Notes under the pieces: generated by a model | Told to the model about the DNA's origin: nothing | The model's database searches: none | Seen by the model: the letters and a program-made list of their open reading frames with translations, nothing else | Assembly: GCA_965284645.1 (NCBI GenBank) | Contig: OZ260106.1 | Location: 3,720,001-3,784,000 of the forward strand | From: JAIBAJ01 sp965284645 | GTDB taxonomy: Bacteria; Bacteroidota; Bacteroidia; JAIBAJ01 | Direction: 5' to 3' | Length of the DNA stretch: 64,000 nt | Program-made: the position numbers and the translations under genes | In this document: positions 17,535 through 27,297 of the stretch, piece by piece | Numbering within the stretch: the stretch's first letter is position 1 | Layout of the letters: every line of letters starts with the position of its first letter

Positions 17535-18467
17535 TTAGTGAATTCCTTCTGCAGCTAACCAACGTTCAGCATCCAAGGCAGCCATACAACCTGAACCGGC
17601 AGCTGTGATTGCTTGGCGGTAGATTTTATCTTGTGCATCACCGGCTGCAAATACCCCAGGAATATTGGTATAGGTGCTACCAGGAACCGTTTTGATATAA
17701 CCTGTTTCGTCCAAATCCAACCAAGCTTTGAAAATATCAGTATTTGGTTTATGTCCGATGGCAACAAAAAAACCACCAACATCCAATTTATACGTCTTAT
17801 CCTCTTTCACATTCTTTACAATAACGCCATTGACGGTCTGTTCCCCAACGATTTCAACGGTTTCATGATTGAAAAGTACTTCAATATTCGGCGTATTGAA
17901 AACACGGGTCTGCATTGCTTTTGAAGCCCTCAACTCGCCTTTCCTCACCAACAGATATACTTTGCGACATAGTTTAGCTAAGTATGAAGCCTCTTCAGCG
18001 GCCGTATCTCCACCACCTACGATGGCTACATCTTGTCCACGAAAGAAAAAACCATCACAAACCGCACAAGCCGAAACACCGAAACCATTAAACGTTTGCT
18101 CTGAAGGCAGGCCTAACCATTTAGCAGAAGCGCCTGTTGAGACTATAACCGAATCGGCTGTTATTTCATATTTATCATCCACGGTAACCGTAAATGGACG
18201 TTTAGAAAAATCAACTTTTGTAGCCATTTCATACCGAATATCGGTTCCAAAACGAAGGGCTTGTTTACGGAAATCTTCCATCATCTCCGGGCCTTGAATG
18301 CCTTCTGGATAACCAGGATAATTCTCCACTTCAGTAGTGATGGTCAATTGTCCACCAGGTTGTAAACCAGTAAGCATTACAGGTTTTAAATCAGCACGGG
18401 CAGCATAAATGGCAGCAGTGTAACCTGCAGGTCCGCTACCAATAATAAGGCAAGGGGTATGTATCAT
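17535..18467 (-). CDS. trxB: Thioredoxin reductase (TrxB)
   Basis: NADPH-dependent flavoenzyme that reduces thioredoxin in the cytoplasm; 310 residues, normal length. FAD motif GSGPAGYTAAIYAARA is near the N-terminus, the redox-active pair is in SACAVCDG, and the NADPH motif VGGGDTAAEEASYL follows. The C-terminal GVFAAGDAQD FAD segment is intact. It starts 14 bases after the terC-like gene, so the two are likely co-transcribed. Confidence 0.96.
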   Translation of the reverse strand: MIHTPCLIIGSGPAGYTAAIYAARADLKPVMLTGLQPGGQLTITTEVENYPGYPEGIQGPEMMEDFRKQALRFGTDIRYEMATKVDFSKRPFTVTVDDKYEITADSVIVSTGASAKWLGLPSEQTFNGFGVSACAVCDGFFFRGQDVAIVGGGDTAAEEASYLAKLCRKVYLLVRKGELRASKAMQTRVFNTPNIEVLFNHETVEIVGEQTVNGVIVKNVKEDKTYKLDVGGFFVAIGHKPNTDIFKAWLDLDETGYIKTVPGSTYTNIPGVFAAGDAQDKIYRQAITAAGSGCMAALDAERWLAAEGIH

Positions 18468-18481
18468 TTAATTTGTTTTAT

Positions 18482-19234
18482 TTATTGTATATTCTTTTGA
18501 GATTGACCGGCTTTTATAGCAATACTTCTCCGTTTAATATTGAGCCATTCTACTACCAAGGAGAAGGCCAAAGCGAAGTAAACATAGCCCTTATTCACTT
18601 CAATATGAATAGATTCAAGTACTAGTAATCCACCAATAAGAATCAAAAAGGCAAGGGCCAATATTTTTACAGTAGGGTGTTGATTGATAAAATCCGAAAC
18701 TTTTTCCGAGAAAATCAACATGATTACCATGGAAATAATTACCGCCGTTATCATAATCGGCAAATCACGAGAAAGTCCTACCGCGGTAAGAATACTATCA
18801 AATGAAAAAACGATATCAATCAACACAATTTGGAAAATAGCAGCATTTACGGTCAAGGCTTTCAAACTCTTTTGCTCCCCTTCATGTCCGGTGATCTTCT
18901 CATAAATTTCTATTCCTGTTTTGTACAACAAGAATACGCCTCCAGCAAACAATATTAAATCCCTTAAACTTGGGTCCATTTCATAGGGTCCAATATTGAA
19001 GTGGAAAAGAGGTTGTGTACTCCCAGCTAACCAAGATATTCCAGAAAGCATCATCACCCGGATAATCAAGGCCAAAGTAAGACCAATAGTTCTGGCTCGG
19101 CGTTGTTCAACCTTATGCGGCAGTTTCCCGGCAATAATTGCAATGAAAATTATATTATCTACCCCAAGGATAATCTCAAGGATGGTAAGGGTGACAAGTG
19201 AAATTAAAGCAGGTAAGGTAAAAAAATGTTCCAT
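18482..19234 (-). CDS. TerC-family integral membrane protein
   Basis: A 250-residue membrane protein with about seven hydrophobic segments. The TerC signature EIILGVDNIIFIAIIAG carries the conserved acidic residue of the first helix, and LIDIVFSFDSILTAVGL carries that of the second half. Members are linked to metal (manganese) export or tellurite resistance. The ATG at 19234 is preferred over an upstream in-frame TTG because the -7 element lies between them. It precedes trxB in the same transcript. Confidence 0.9.
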   Translation of the reverse strand: MEHFFTLPALISLVTLTILEIILGVDNIIFIAIIAGKLPHKVEQRRARTIGLTLALIIRVMMLSGISWLAGSTQPLFHFNIGPYEMDPSLRDLILFAGGVFLLYKTGIEIYEKITGHEGEQKSLKALTVNAAIFQIVLIDIVFSFDSILTAVGLSRDLPIMITAVIISMVIMLIFSEKVSDFINQHPTVKILALAFLILIGGLLVLESIHIEVNKGYVYFALAFSLVVEWLNIKRRSIAIKAGQSQKNIQ

Positions 19235-19249
19235 GAATGAAGAAGGCTG

Positions 19250-19257
19250 CAAAGCTA
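19250..19257 (-). promoter_or_regulatory. -7 promoter element of terC-trxB
   Basis: Reverse-strand TAGCTTTG fits TAnnTTTG, 15 bases upstream of the ATG at 19234. Confidence 0.5.
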
Positions 19258-19318
19258 ATTCGCCTAGCAGCCCGCCCTCTATTTTTTAGTTTTTTTTACG
19301 AACATTGGTTTAACAAGG

Positions 19319-22300
19319 CTATTGTCTCAACACCAATCTATGCCTTTCAATCCGATTACTGAACTTTAAAACCAAGGTGTATAAACCATCTTGCTGCAAT
19401 AGTTCTACCTTCTGCATTGGTTTATTCCATTTCACCTCTACCCTTTTGCCTTGCATATCAAATACCTGCACATCCATTAAATGCTCTACATTTTGAAGGT
19501 AAACTTCACCACTGGAAGGATTTGGGTAAACTTGACTTTCAGCAACTTCCAAAGATTGCAAGGAAACCAACAAAGAGGTATCGATCGGACAAGTATCCAA
19601 TTGGGTGGTTCCTATTATAGTACCAACTGTATCGGCACAGAAATTTCGGTAGGTTACAATAGGATTTTCTGCAGTCAAACAGGGATTGTAATTGTTCAGG
19701 GTAACAACACCTGGAACATTGACATAAATAAAATCATAACATTGTAATGGTAGATTTTCGAACTGATAGAAATAATAATTCGTAAAGACTTCACGGGCTT
19801 GCGTGCAAAAGAAAATAGAATCCTTTTCTACCACAATATCTATCAATGGAATTGGATCACCTGATTGGGTATTTTCAGTTTTAAATTCCCCGAAGTGTAT
19901 ATAACCATTGATTACTCCGGTGCCACTGCCTATTACCGTTTGAATCATATCAATATCCTGATCTTCCAAATTACAATTGCTAGTTGGAAAACTCAACAAA
20001 TCAGCAGCCCCCCAATACATGGTATTTCCTAAATAGGTTGGAAGCAAATTACCTGGAGCATTGGAATCCGACACCTTGGCGAATATTTTATAGAATCCAG
20101 TTGGAATATGTTGAAATTTATACGCATAAGGCGGCGCACCATTTTGGGATGGCACAATAAAAAAGGATTCTACCGGTTCGTAATATCCATCGTTGGGCGA
20201 TTCAAGGTAGAGCAATTTTACCTCAATGGAATCAATTCCTAAACCGGCAAAATCAATATCCAAGCCATTTATGGTAACCTTTCCGGATATTTCCTGACCT
20301 ACATGCCTATTTACATCGGCTACATCGGATTGGGCACATCCAAATTCATCGGTAACTGTTATGGTAAAGGAATCAAAATTAGCCTGTACCGTTGGACCAA
20401 GTTGCTGGTCGTTACCATTGAAAGAGGAAACTCCGCCATTGGGATCTGTCCATTGATAAGTATAATTTCCAGAAGGTACCACCACAACAGGAGTTAAGGT
20501 TATAAGATTACCATCGCAAATATCATCCGTATAATCAGTGGCGGTTACCGTAAAGGATGTACCTGCTTCAACCGTTACAAAAGTTTCAATGAAATTACCA
20601 TTTCCATCTATCACCTTTAAACTGTAGGTGCCTGCACTTAAACCAGAAAACATATTATTACTTTGGGCTGTTCCATTGTTCAAGGAATAACTATAGGGCA
20701 AACTTCCACCTGAAACCTGAGCAACTTTAATGGAACCTGCACCAATTCCCGGACATTCACTGGTAATGGCCAAATCATCTATGGAAAGAACGGGCATAGC
20801 TGAACTTAGACTTCGTTTGTAAAGCCCATTCCACTTGGTTCCAATATAGAGAAACGAATTAGCTACACCTACCGCTGTTACCCTGGCATTATTCGCAAGA
20901 TTGGCAGTATTGTTTGTCCACGTTTGCCCCCCATTGGCAGTCGACAATATCCCAAGAGCACCAACCAATACCACCACGTTTCGTCCGGTTTCCTGAACCA
21001 AAGCAAAATCCGACCAACCTCCTGGATTAGAAGGAACGGCAATACTCCAACTTTGTCCAAAATCGGGTGACAGATAAACCTCCGAATTTCGCAACACCCA
21101 AAGAGTATCATCTACAAACATCATTTTTTCAGCACCCAAGCCTGATGAAAATTGTGGAATAGTTGTCCAGCTAGTTGGAGCAGCGGAGGTTTGGTAATAA
21201 ATCGAATTGGATGTACCCAACAACAAGGTATCCTGACCCTTTAGGCAAAAATCCAAGCAATTTTCCACACTCGATAGCGGCGACTGTAAAAATTGAAACC
21301 AATTATCACCATTATCAGTGGTTTTGTACAAACCTCTTCCATCAATGGCTGCCAGCAACAGACCTTGCCATTCCACCAAATCAGATACCGGAAAACTGGG
21401 ATCCAAGTTTGAAGAAAGAGCCAGATTACCATTCGCCTCCTCCCAAGTACTTCCTGTTTCGAGAAAACGGTAAACACCTGCAGTTGATGCAGCAAATAAA
21501 TAAGCATTCGATTCAATCACCGCTTTCGTTTTATGCCTAAACACCGGATATTCAGCCTTTGTCCAAGTATTGGATTGGGTATAATCAATCAGCGTACCTG
21601 CTGGATAACTGCCTACATAAGGAAAATTGCCCGCAGCACCAACCGAAAAAATAGAATTACCTGGAATGGATGTAAAAAGGGTGGAAATATCGCTCGGTGA
21701 TGTTAGCTTGGCAATTCCATAACGATCAATTCCAATCACCAAATTATTTCCACTAGCCTGCATATCCTTTACTTCAAAATTAACCGTTGAGAGTCCAAGG
21801 GAGGAGGAAGACAAGCTTAGGTTGGACAAATCTACAATACCAAAACCATCATCAGTTCCTACGTATAATTTGTTGCCTATCCTTACCAAATCATTGTATT
21901 TACGTTCGCTTAATCCACTGGCTATTCCAACGGATGACCAATTAAAATTACTGCTATTGCATTCATACAAATCCCTAGAGGTACCGCAAAAAATCTTGCC
22001 AGAAGAGGCATCATATAAAATCGAAAGCACCAACTCATTCGGAGCGTTAATTAATCCAACCGTATAGTTGCTCCATCCACCAGAAGCATCCTTTACCCAC
22101 AAACCGAGGCCTCCATCCATCCCAACAAATAGTTTTCCTGATTGCACCGATAGCATGGAAATTCTACCCGAAGACTGAAAATCGGATTGGTAAACAAAAC
22201 CTGAACCCAATCCATCATCCATAAACAAAAAGGCTGTTCCCGATGGGTCATTGAACGATAAATAGGTTGTATCGTTGCTACGGGCCAACTTTGGATTGCT

Positions 22301-22657
22301 ATATCCGGAAATAGGTATGGTATACATGCTAGTCCAAGTAAGACCGAAATCAGCCGAGAAATAAACTTGTGAATTGTTCCCTACCATGAAAAGCTTTGTA
22401 CCATCGACCAACAAATCATTAACTTCCTGCAAAGCCAATGGATCGGAGGTGGGCCTAAACCAATTGGATCCATCCGGACTTGCCTTAAAAAGTCCTGAAG
22501 TTGAAGCCACCAACATAGAATCATTTGCCGAAAAAAAGGAAACCTTATTGGGGGCTATTCCCAAGGTTCCATTCACCCCAACCCATTGCTGAGCTGAAGT
22601 TGAAATTGAAAATCCTAAAACCAATGAAAAACAAAGCGTGAGGTAATACTTAACCAT
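19319..22657 (-). CDS. Large T9SS-secreted protein with BNR/beta-propeller and SprB-like repeats
   Basis: From ATG 22657 the protein is about 1112 residues. Order: a signal peptide (LVLGFSISTSAQ); about 600 residues of repeated SxDFGLTW / TxDNGDNWF / TANGGQTW turns, the BNR/sortilin-type (Asp-box) propeller pattern; a SprB-like module (SIKVAQVSGGSLPYSYSLNNG); a PKD-like segment (YTYQWTDPNGG); further beta domains; and a type A T9SS sorting domain beginning VYPNPSSGEVYLQ. It is exported through the Sec and type IX systems to the cell surface or medium. Role unknown; adhesive or matrix function is plausible. Confidence 0.88.
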   Translation of the reverse strand: MVKYYLTLCFSLVLGFSISTSAQQWVGVNGTLGIAPNKVSFFSANDSMLVASTSGLFKASPDGSNWFRPTSDPLALQEVNDLLVDGTKLFMVGNNSQVYFSADFGLTWTSMYTIPISGYSNPKLARSNDTTYLSFNDPSGTAFLFMDDGLGSGFVYQSDFQSSGRISMLSVQSGKLFVGMDGGLGLWVKDASGGWSNYTVGLINAPNELVLSILYDASSGKIFCGTSRDLYECNSSNFNWSSVGIASGLSERKYNDLVRIGNKLYVGTDDGFGIVDLSNLSLSSSSLGLSTVNFEVKDMQASGNNLVIGIDRYGIAKLTSPSDISTLFTSIPGNSIFSVGAAGNFPYVGSYPAGTLIDYTQSNTWTKAEYPVFRHKTKAVIESNAYLFAASTAGVYRFLETGSTWEEANGNLALSSNLDPSFPVSDLVEWQGLLLAAIDGRGLYKTTDNGDNWFQFLQSPLSSVENCLDFCLKGQDTLLLGTSNSIYYQTSAAPTSWTTIPQFSSGLGAEKMMFVDDTLWVLRNSEVYLSPDFGQSWSIAVPSNPGGWSDFALVQETGRNVVVLVGALGILSTANGGQTWTNNTANLANNARVTAVGVANSFLYIGTKWNGLYKRSLSSAMPVLSIDDLAITSECPGIGAGSIKVAQVSGGSLPYSYSLNNGTAQSNNMFSGLSAGTYSLKVIDGNGNFIETFVTVEAGTSFTVTATDYTDDICDGNLITLTPVVVVPSGNYTYQWTDPNGGVSSFNGNDQQLGPTVQANFDSFTITVTDEFGCAQSDVADVNRHVGQEISGKVTINGLDIDFAGLGIDSIEVKLLYLESPNDGYYEPVESFFIVPSQNGAPPYAYKFQHIPTGFYKIFAKVSDSNAPGNLLPTYLGNTMYWGAADLLSFPTSNCNLEDQDIDMIQTVIGSGTGVINGYIHFGEFKTENTQSGDPIPLIDIVVEKDSIFFCTQAREVFTNYYFYQFENLPLQCYDFIYVNVPGVVTLNNYNPCLTAENPIVTYRNFCADTVGTIIGTTQLDTCPIDTSLLVSLQSLEVAESQVYPNPSSGEVYLQNVEHLMDVQVFDMQGKRVEVKWNKPMQKVELLQQDGLYTLVLKFSNRIERHRLVLRQ

Positions 22658-22733
22658 GGTCGAAACTTTACTTACCAATTTAACGAGTCCTTCTTTAAAA
22701 GGTATACAAAAGTTTCGATAAATGAACCCTTTT

Positions 22734-22898
22734 TTTCAACCAAAATTAATCAATAGGAGGATTTATTAATCCGAACTACTTGATTTAGTTGGGTTTACCC
22801 CGATTTAATTGTTGGCATCAACTTAGCATAACAACTTGATTTACAAAGCCTAACTGTTTAAGCACTTTTAAAGCAAATGCTGGGTTAAAACTAAATGG
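22734..22898 (+). repeat. R2 MITE-like element, copy 2 (degenerate ends)
   Basis: It contains the 64-nt R2 core (22743-22806) identical to 2831-2894. The terminal repeats have decayed (TTCAACC on the left, GGGTTAAAACTAAATGG on the right) and the right half is largely different from copy 1. It sits in the gap 22658-23007 upstream of the reverse-strand T9SS gene; nothing else is recognised there. Confidence 0.75.
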
Positions 22899-23007
22899 TA
22901 GAAACCTAAACCAGCAAAACAAGTCCACCCTTACAACTCACTTAAAACCTAGACTTTGGCCGCAAAAATGGGAGAATTTAAAGGCTGCTTGGGAATAATT
23001 AAACCTG

Positions 23008-23832
23008 CTATTTAAGTTTTATCCTTTTCCCTAAATGCACCATTTTGCCATACACCGGATCCAAATACCAAATTACAACGGTGGCATACATATTTTCCTG
23101 GTTCCAATCAGCATCCAAAGAGGTAGAAACCGAAAAACTTCCAGCATCCCCTGCGTTTAAATTATTGGCAAACAATTCACCATTGTAGTCTTTCAAATAT
23201 TTCCTCAATACATCCGAATGAAGATTAGGCGACGAACTTAAATCATTGGTCTGTGTAGCAGAAACATTGTTTTCCGTTAGCACTATCGAATAATAAACAG
23301 GCATAGGAAAGGCATAAATGGCTTTGTATTTTACTTCCAAATCCAATTGGCTGCCGCTAATACTCGGACTCAACTTTAGGGCAATGGCTGCTGGTTTATT
23401 CTGCTTCACCCACAGTTCTGTACTCGAAACTGCCGCATAATTTATACCTGAATAATTCAATCCACCCAAAAACCCATCATACGTAAAGTATAGGTAAGGC
23501 AAAGCATAGGCGCTATCAGGATGGACAGAAATGTTGTAAAAACCTGCCAAACCCTCACTCGATGGATTGCTCAAAGGATCGACCAAACCACCCGCTTGGT
23601 TCAAATGGCAATTAATTACATTCGCATTGGGGTATTGCAACCTAAACGAATCCAAGCTAGGTTTGGAAACACTACCGCAGAGTCCGCTCCAAGTTCCTGT
23701 AAAGTTGAAAATAACAGGCTCCATCACGGCTTCGGGAAAAGTTTCTTCAATTATTTCTTCCTCTGCTTTCTTACACGAACTTAGCAACAACACGCCCAAA
23801 AAAAGGGAAACAAATAGACTAGGTTTTTTCAT
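23008..23832 (-). CDS. Lipoprotein of unknown function
   Basis: A 274-residue protein from ATG 23832 with a lipoprotein signal (GVLLLSSC). The mature part begins with a short acidic stretch (KKAEEEIIEETF) and has FTGTWSGLCGSVSKPSLDSF, a segment that recalls the thiol-fold entry of Omp28-type surface lipoproteins (TGxxCGxC-like), but with a single cysteine here. No family can be assigned with confidence. Its start overlaps the end region of the upstream lipoprotein gene (ends at 23835), so the two are one operon. Confidence 0.6.
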   Translation of the reverse strand: MKKPSLFVSLFLGVLLLSSCKKAEEEIIEETFPEAVMEPVIFNFTGTWSGLCGSVSKPSLDSFRLQYPNANVINCHLNQAGGLVDPLSNPSSEGLAGFYNISVHPDSAYALPYLYFTYDGFLGGLNYSGINYAAVSSTELWVKQNKPAAIALKLSPSISGSQLDLEVKYKAIYAFPMPVYYSIVLTENNVSATQTNDLSSSPNLHSDVLRKYLKDYNGELFANNLNAGDAGSFSVSTSLDADWNQENMYATVVIWYLDPVYGKMVHLGKRIKLK

Positions 23833-23834
23833 TT

Positions 23835-25016
23835 TCAAAGTGCTTTTTTGTAAAATTCAAGTCTTTTAATACCATCCGTCAACACTACAAACAAATACCC
23901 ATTGGTAAACCTATACCGTAGCAAACCTCCGTTTGTATTTGGTGTTGGTAAATTGAATGGGGTTTCGGTGCCATCCATGGCCATCGTAAAAGGTTGTTGA
24001 TTCGCAGCATTGGCAGTAGGGAAAATATACAATTTACCATTTCTAAAGCCACGAATCTCATAGTTTTCATCAGGAGGCAAAGGCTGGTTCACCAAAATCG
24101 GATGCAAAATATTTTCGCCAATTGTCAATTCATAAAAGCTAATATCTTGATCCGTATTGGGGTTCATTTTATTCTTTATAAAAACCAAATTAATTTTATT
24201 CCCCACCCTTTCTACATAAGTCTTGCACAGTCCGGTAAAATAGTTCTGGGGCACCTCATGGCTAATCATCAAAGTATCTAAGCTTTGGTTTCCTCGTCCT
24301 ACACCTATCCAGTTGCCGTTGTTACTTGGGTAAAAAAAACCGGTGTAAATACTGTTAAGTCCCTCGGTTTCATAGGTCTTATCAAAAAAATAATTCAAAA
24401 CCGCCATATCCGACAACTCTGATGTAAGCAAATACTGTGGCTCATCTTGCTGCGAAACCACTTGGTAAGGCCAAATTGATATTCCTGAAATAAATCGCAA
24501 CAAATGATTCTTTATCAACTTGGTATTCAACGTGGTACCTCCTGTTATAAAATACGAGGTTTCCTGTCCTTGCTGGTTGATTTGATAGAAGTATTTATCG
24601 GTGGTATGCCACGATTGTAAAGTCAAATTTTCATGATCAAAGGCGAAATCCATAAAATTACCCCAATCCGGACCAAATCCCTCATCAGTTCTGATGGTTT
24701 GTGCCAACTTCCCATTCTGAAAATTCAATACATACCATTTTTTCCGGTCGGGTGGATTATCCAAGGTCGATTCAGTCATCACCAAAGCCCTCACTTGATC
24801 TTGATACTCCTCAATAATAAAATCATTTGGATTGTGGTAATAAATTGGCGCATCAGCCTCCTCAAAAGCCCCAACAAACTCAAAACCATTGGCATTGTCC
24901 AGCAACTTTTGTTCGGCTGTAGTCTCTTCTCCACCGGTTTCTTTTTTGCAGGCAGACAAGGTGGATAGCAAAAAAAGGGAGAAAAATAATGGGGAAAAAT
25001 TCTTGGTAGACATCAT
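23835..25016 (-). CDS. Lipoprotein of unknown function
   Basis: About 393 residues from the ATG pair at 25016/25013. The signal peptide ends at a lipobox (LLSTLSAC) followed by KKETGGEETTAEQ. The rest is predicted mostly beta and repetitive in style (IYYHNPNDF, WHTTDKYFYQINQQG, GNGNWIGVGRG-like turns), suggesting a propeller, but no known family is recognised. Upstream in-frame codons (to 25079) form a hydrophobic stretch lying over the promoter and are rejected. It is translationally coupled to the following lipoprotein. Confidence 0.65.
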   Translation of the reverse strand: MMSTKNFSPLFFSLFLLSTLSACKKETGGEETTAEQKLLDNANGFEFVGAFEEADAPIYYHNPNDFIIEEYQDQVRALVMTESTLDNPPDRKKWYVLNFQNGKLAQTIRTDEGFGPDWGNFMDFAFDHENLTLQSWHTTDKYFYQINQQGQETSYFITGGTTLNTKLIKNHLLRFISGISIWPYQVVSQQDEPQYLLTSELSDMAVLNYFFDKTYETEGLNSIYTGFFYPSNNGNWIGVGRGNQSLDTLMISHEVPQNYFTGLCKTYVERVGNKINLVFIKNKMNPNTDQDISFYELTIGENILHPILVNQPLPPDENYEIRGFRNGKLYIFPTANAANQQPFTMAMDGTETPFNLPTPNTNGGLLRYRFTNGYLFVVLTDGIKRLEFYKKAL

Positions 25017-25032
25017 TATAATATAGTTGAAG

Positions 25033-25040
25033 CAAATGTA
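25033..25040 (-). promoter_or_regulatory. -7 promoter element of the lipoprotein pair
   Basis: Reverse-strand TACATTTG fits TAnnTTTG, 16 bases upstream of the ATG at 25016. It decides the start in favour of the shorter protein. Confidence 0.5.
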
Positions 25041-25141
25041 GAAAACAATGAATAGGTAATACCAAAATAACACATCCAATACAACAAACTAACTATCAAT
25101 ACCTTACAAGCATTTGAGTAAGATTTATTAGAATTTATTTT

Positions 25142-25292
25142 GGCGTGCCCCTTCCGCCCAAAAACAGCTCTACCAAGGAATTAAATAGTGGTGCAGGGGC
25201 GTCAGGGCCGGGCTTTCGGCAGTAGTCCTCGTCCGGCTCCGCTTAAGCTCTGCCGTCCTGTGGGCTACTTGCCTCTATCCCTGCCCGAAACC
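25142..25292 (+). repeat. R1 structured GC-rich repeat, copy 4
   Basis: GGCGTGCCCC at the 5' side, GCCGGGCTTTCGGCA, covarying stem GTAGTCC/GGGCTAC, then CCTCTATCCCTGCCCGAAACCTCCGCC. Inner hairpin CCGGC/GCCG. It is paired head-to-head with copy 5 about 175 bases away, in the 670-base gap between divergent genes. Confidence 0.85.
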
Positions 25293-25467
25293 TCCGCCTT
25301 TAAGTACGGTAGGAATACTGGGCATTGTCTACCGCCTTTAGTTTTAACCAAGAAATAGGACAATCAATTAAAACTACCTTATTGACTTACAAATACTTAA
25401 TTTTAAATGCCTTGCTATACCCTAAACTGAAATTAAATGGTAAAATGGTTATGCTTGCACTACAGCC

Positions 25468-25612
25468 CTCGGGCAGGGATAGAAACGGAAAGCCCATAGG
25501 GATGCGGAGGAACGGAGCAGACCGAGGACTTGCAGTGAATAGCCCGGCCTTTTCGCTTAGCACAAAACCCAAGTTATCTGCTACAATGCCAAGAAGCGAA
25601 AAGGGCCCGCCA
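25468..25612 (-). repeat. R1 structured GC-rich repeat, copy 5
   Basis: Reverse copy. In its own orientation GGCGGGCCC, outer stem CTTTTCGCTT/AAGCGAAAAG, GCCGGGCTATTCACTG, covarying stem CAAGTCC/GGGCTTT, then TTCTATCCCTGCCCGAGG. With copy 4 it forms an inverted pair. Confidence 0.85.
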
Positions 25613-25685
25613 AAGAATACGAACCAAACTGTTATTTCTCGATTCCTTACCTTAGTCTAACCCGCATTTTCCTTTCCTTTGCAAC

Positions 25686-26720
25686 ATGAAAAAACACTTC
25701 CTTTTTCTTCTTTTAATGCCTTTAACGTATATAGGTTTTTCGCAATGCACTTGTACCTCAACTATTTCAGGACTCGAAAGCAATCCACGCCTAGTTACGG
25801 TGGGTCAAACCCTTTGTATTTCAGCTACGGGCCAATTGACAGGCGATATTTTGGTCGATGGTGGAACCCTGTGCAACGAAGGCCTAATCAACAATAGGTT
25901 TGTATGGGTAAACAATGGCGGTCGCTTTATCAATAGCAGCACAGGCAACCAATGCAACAGTTTGTTGGTGGAAGGAGGCAATTCCCAGTTTTTAAATTCG
26001 GGAAGTTTTAGCAACGAACGAATGGCGGCAATTAATGGAGGTAGCATTTCGAATACGGAAAGCGGCATTTTGCAGAGCAATTACTTTGGCGACTCGGCAA
26101 CAGTGGTAGAAAATGCGGGAAAGTGGATTTGCGGGGTCGATTTTTACAATATGGCCAGTGGCGAATTTAGAAATACTGGAGAACTTACCGTGAACAGTGG
26201 CTTTTACAATGCCTTAAATGGCACCGTGATGAACAATTGCATAATACGTGTAAACGGAAATTTTTACAATGCAGGAACAATTTACGCCCATGTGGATTTG
26301 CCGGCGGGTTGTATTCGGGTGGCTGGCGAATCTTACAACGAAGGAAATTTGCAGCTATTAACGTTTTATGATGCGAGTTCAGCTACGGGCGATTTGGACT
26401 ATAATACCGGTACATCCAACGTTTTAATTAACCAGTGCAACAGTTCGTGCGCAGTAGGCATCGAAGAAACTTTAGCCAGCTCGTCCATTCAATTGTTCCC
26501 AAATCCAGCCGATCAATTTTTGACTATTCAAGGTATGGATGAAACCTCAAACGCCGAAATTGAAATCAGCAATAGCTTCGGACAGCTTATCTACCGTCAA
26601 AACTTAGGCCGCAACAAAAACGTGCAGGTTTCGGTGGCAGATTTACCAAATGGATTTTATGTAATTGTGGTAAAAACTGCCGAAAAACCGATGCTGGTTT
26701 CGCATTTTATCAAGTCATAA
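25686..26720 (+). CDS. T9SS-secreted protein with C-terminal type A sorting domain
   Basis: A 344-residue protein with an N-terminal signal peptide (FLLLMPLTYIGFSQ). The central region is a series of short asparagine/glycine-rich beta turns (VDGGTLCNEGLINN, VNSGFYNALNGTVMNN), consistent with a right-handed beta-helix of the kind found in secreted adhesins. The C-terminal about 75 residues (LFPNPADQFLTIQG ... GFYVIVVKT) form a T9SS type A sorting domain. It is exported to the surface. Function unknown. Confidence 0.85.
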   Translation: MKKHFLFLLLMPLTYIGFSQCTCTSTISGLESNPRLVTVGQTLCISATGQLTGDILVDGGTLCNEGLINNRFVWVNNGGRFINSSTGNQCNSLLVEGGNSQFLNSGSFSNERMAAINGGSISNTESGILQSNYFGDSATVVENAGKWICGVDFYNMASGEFRNTGELTVNSGFYNALNGTVMNNCIIRVNGNFYNAGTIYAHVDLPAGCIRVAGESYNEGNLQLLTFYDASSATGDLDYNTGTSNVLINQCNSSCAVGIEETLASSSIQLFPNPADQFLTIQGMDETSNAEIEISNSFGQLIYRQNLGRNKNVQVSVADLPNGFYVIVVKTAEKPMLVSHFIKS

Positions 26721-26787
26721 AAGTCTTGATTTTAGTAGATTAACAAAAATTTTAAGAAATATACATCCCCTTTCTCATTTTCTAACC

Positions 26788-26795
26788 TACATTTG
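26788..26795 (+). promoter_or_regulatory. -7 promoter element of the DUF1573 gene
   Basis: TACATTTG fits TAnnTTTG, 23 bases before ATG 26819. It rules out the GTG at 26795 as the start. Confidence 0.55.
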
Positions 26796-26818
26796 TGCCA
26801 GAAGATCAAAATTACAAC

Positions 26819-27280
26819 ATGAGAAAAGTTTTACTTGCCCTTGTATTTTCAGCCGGATTACTATCGGCCAAAGCTCAAGATGCAGCGCCTGCTGCTCCTG
26901 AAAACCCAAATGCACCTGAAATTTCTTTTGAGAAAGAAGTGCATGATTACGGAACCATTAAACAAGGTGCCGACGGAGGTTGTGAATTTAAATTCAAAAA
27001 TACAGGTAAAGAACCTTTGATTATCTCTAATGCTCGCGGAAGCTGCGGCTGTACTGTTCCACAATGGCCGAAAGACCCTATTAAACCAGGTGAAACCGGA
27101 ATATTGAAAGTGAATTACGATACAAAACGTGTTGGTCCAATCAACAAAACTGTAACCATCACTTCGAATGCAAAAACTTCAAACAAAACCGTGCGTATTG
27201 CCGGTACTGTTGAAGCTGTTCCTACCGAAGAAACCATGCCAGTTAACAACAATCCTGGCGCTCCATTGGAGAAAAAATAA
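26819..27280 (+). CDS. DUF1573 exported protein
   Basis: 153 residues from ATG 26819 with a signal peptide (LLALVFSAGLLSAKA). The mature region has the DUF1573 pattern: FEKEVHDYGTIKQG, FKFKNTGKEPLIISNARGSCGCTVPQWP and PIKPGETGILKVNYDT, an immunoglobulin-like fold with the GSCGCT motif. These proteins are abundant and conserved in Bacteroidota. The biochemical role is not known. A strong terminator follows, so it is monocistronic. Confidence 0.9.
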   Translation: MRKVLLALVFSAGLLSAKAQDAAPAAPENPNAPEISFEKEVHDYGTIKQGADGGCEFKFKNTGKEPLIISNARGSCGCTVPQWPKDPIKPGETGILKVNYDTKRVGPINKTVTITSNAKTSNKTVRIAGTVEAVPTEETMPVNNNPGAPLEKK

Positions 27281-27297
27281 TTTCAACTTGCTCTTTC

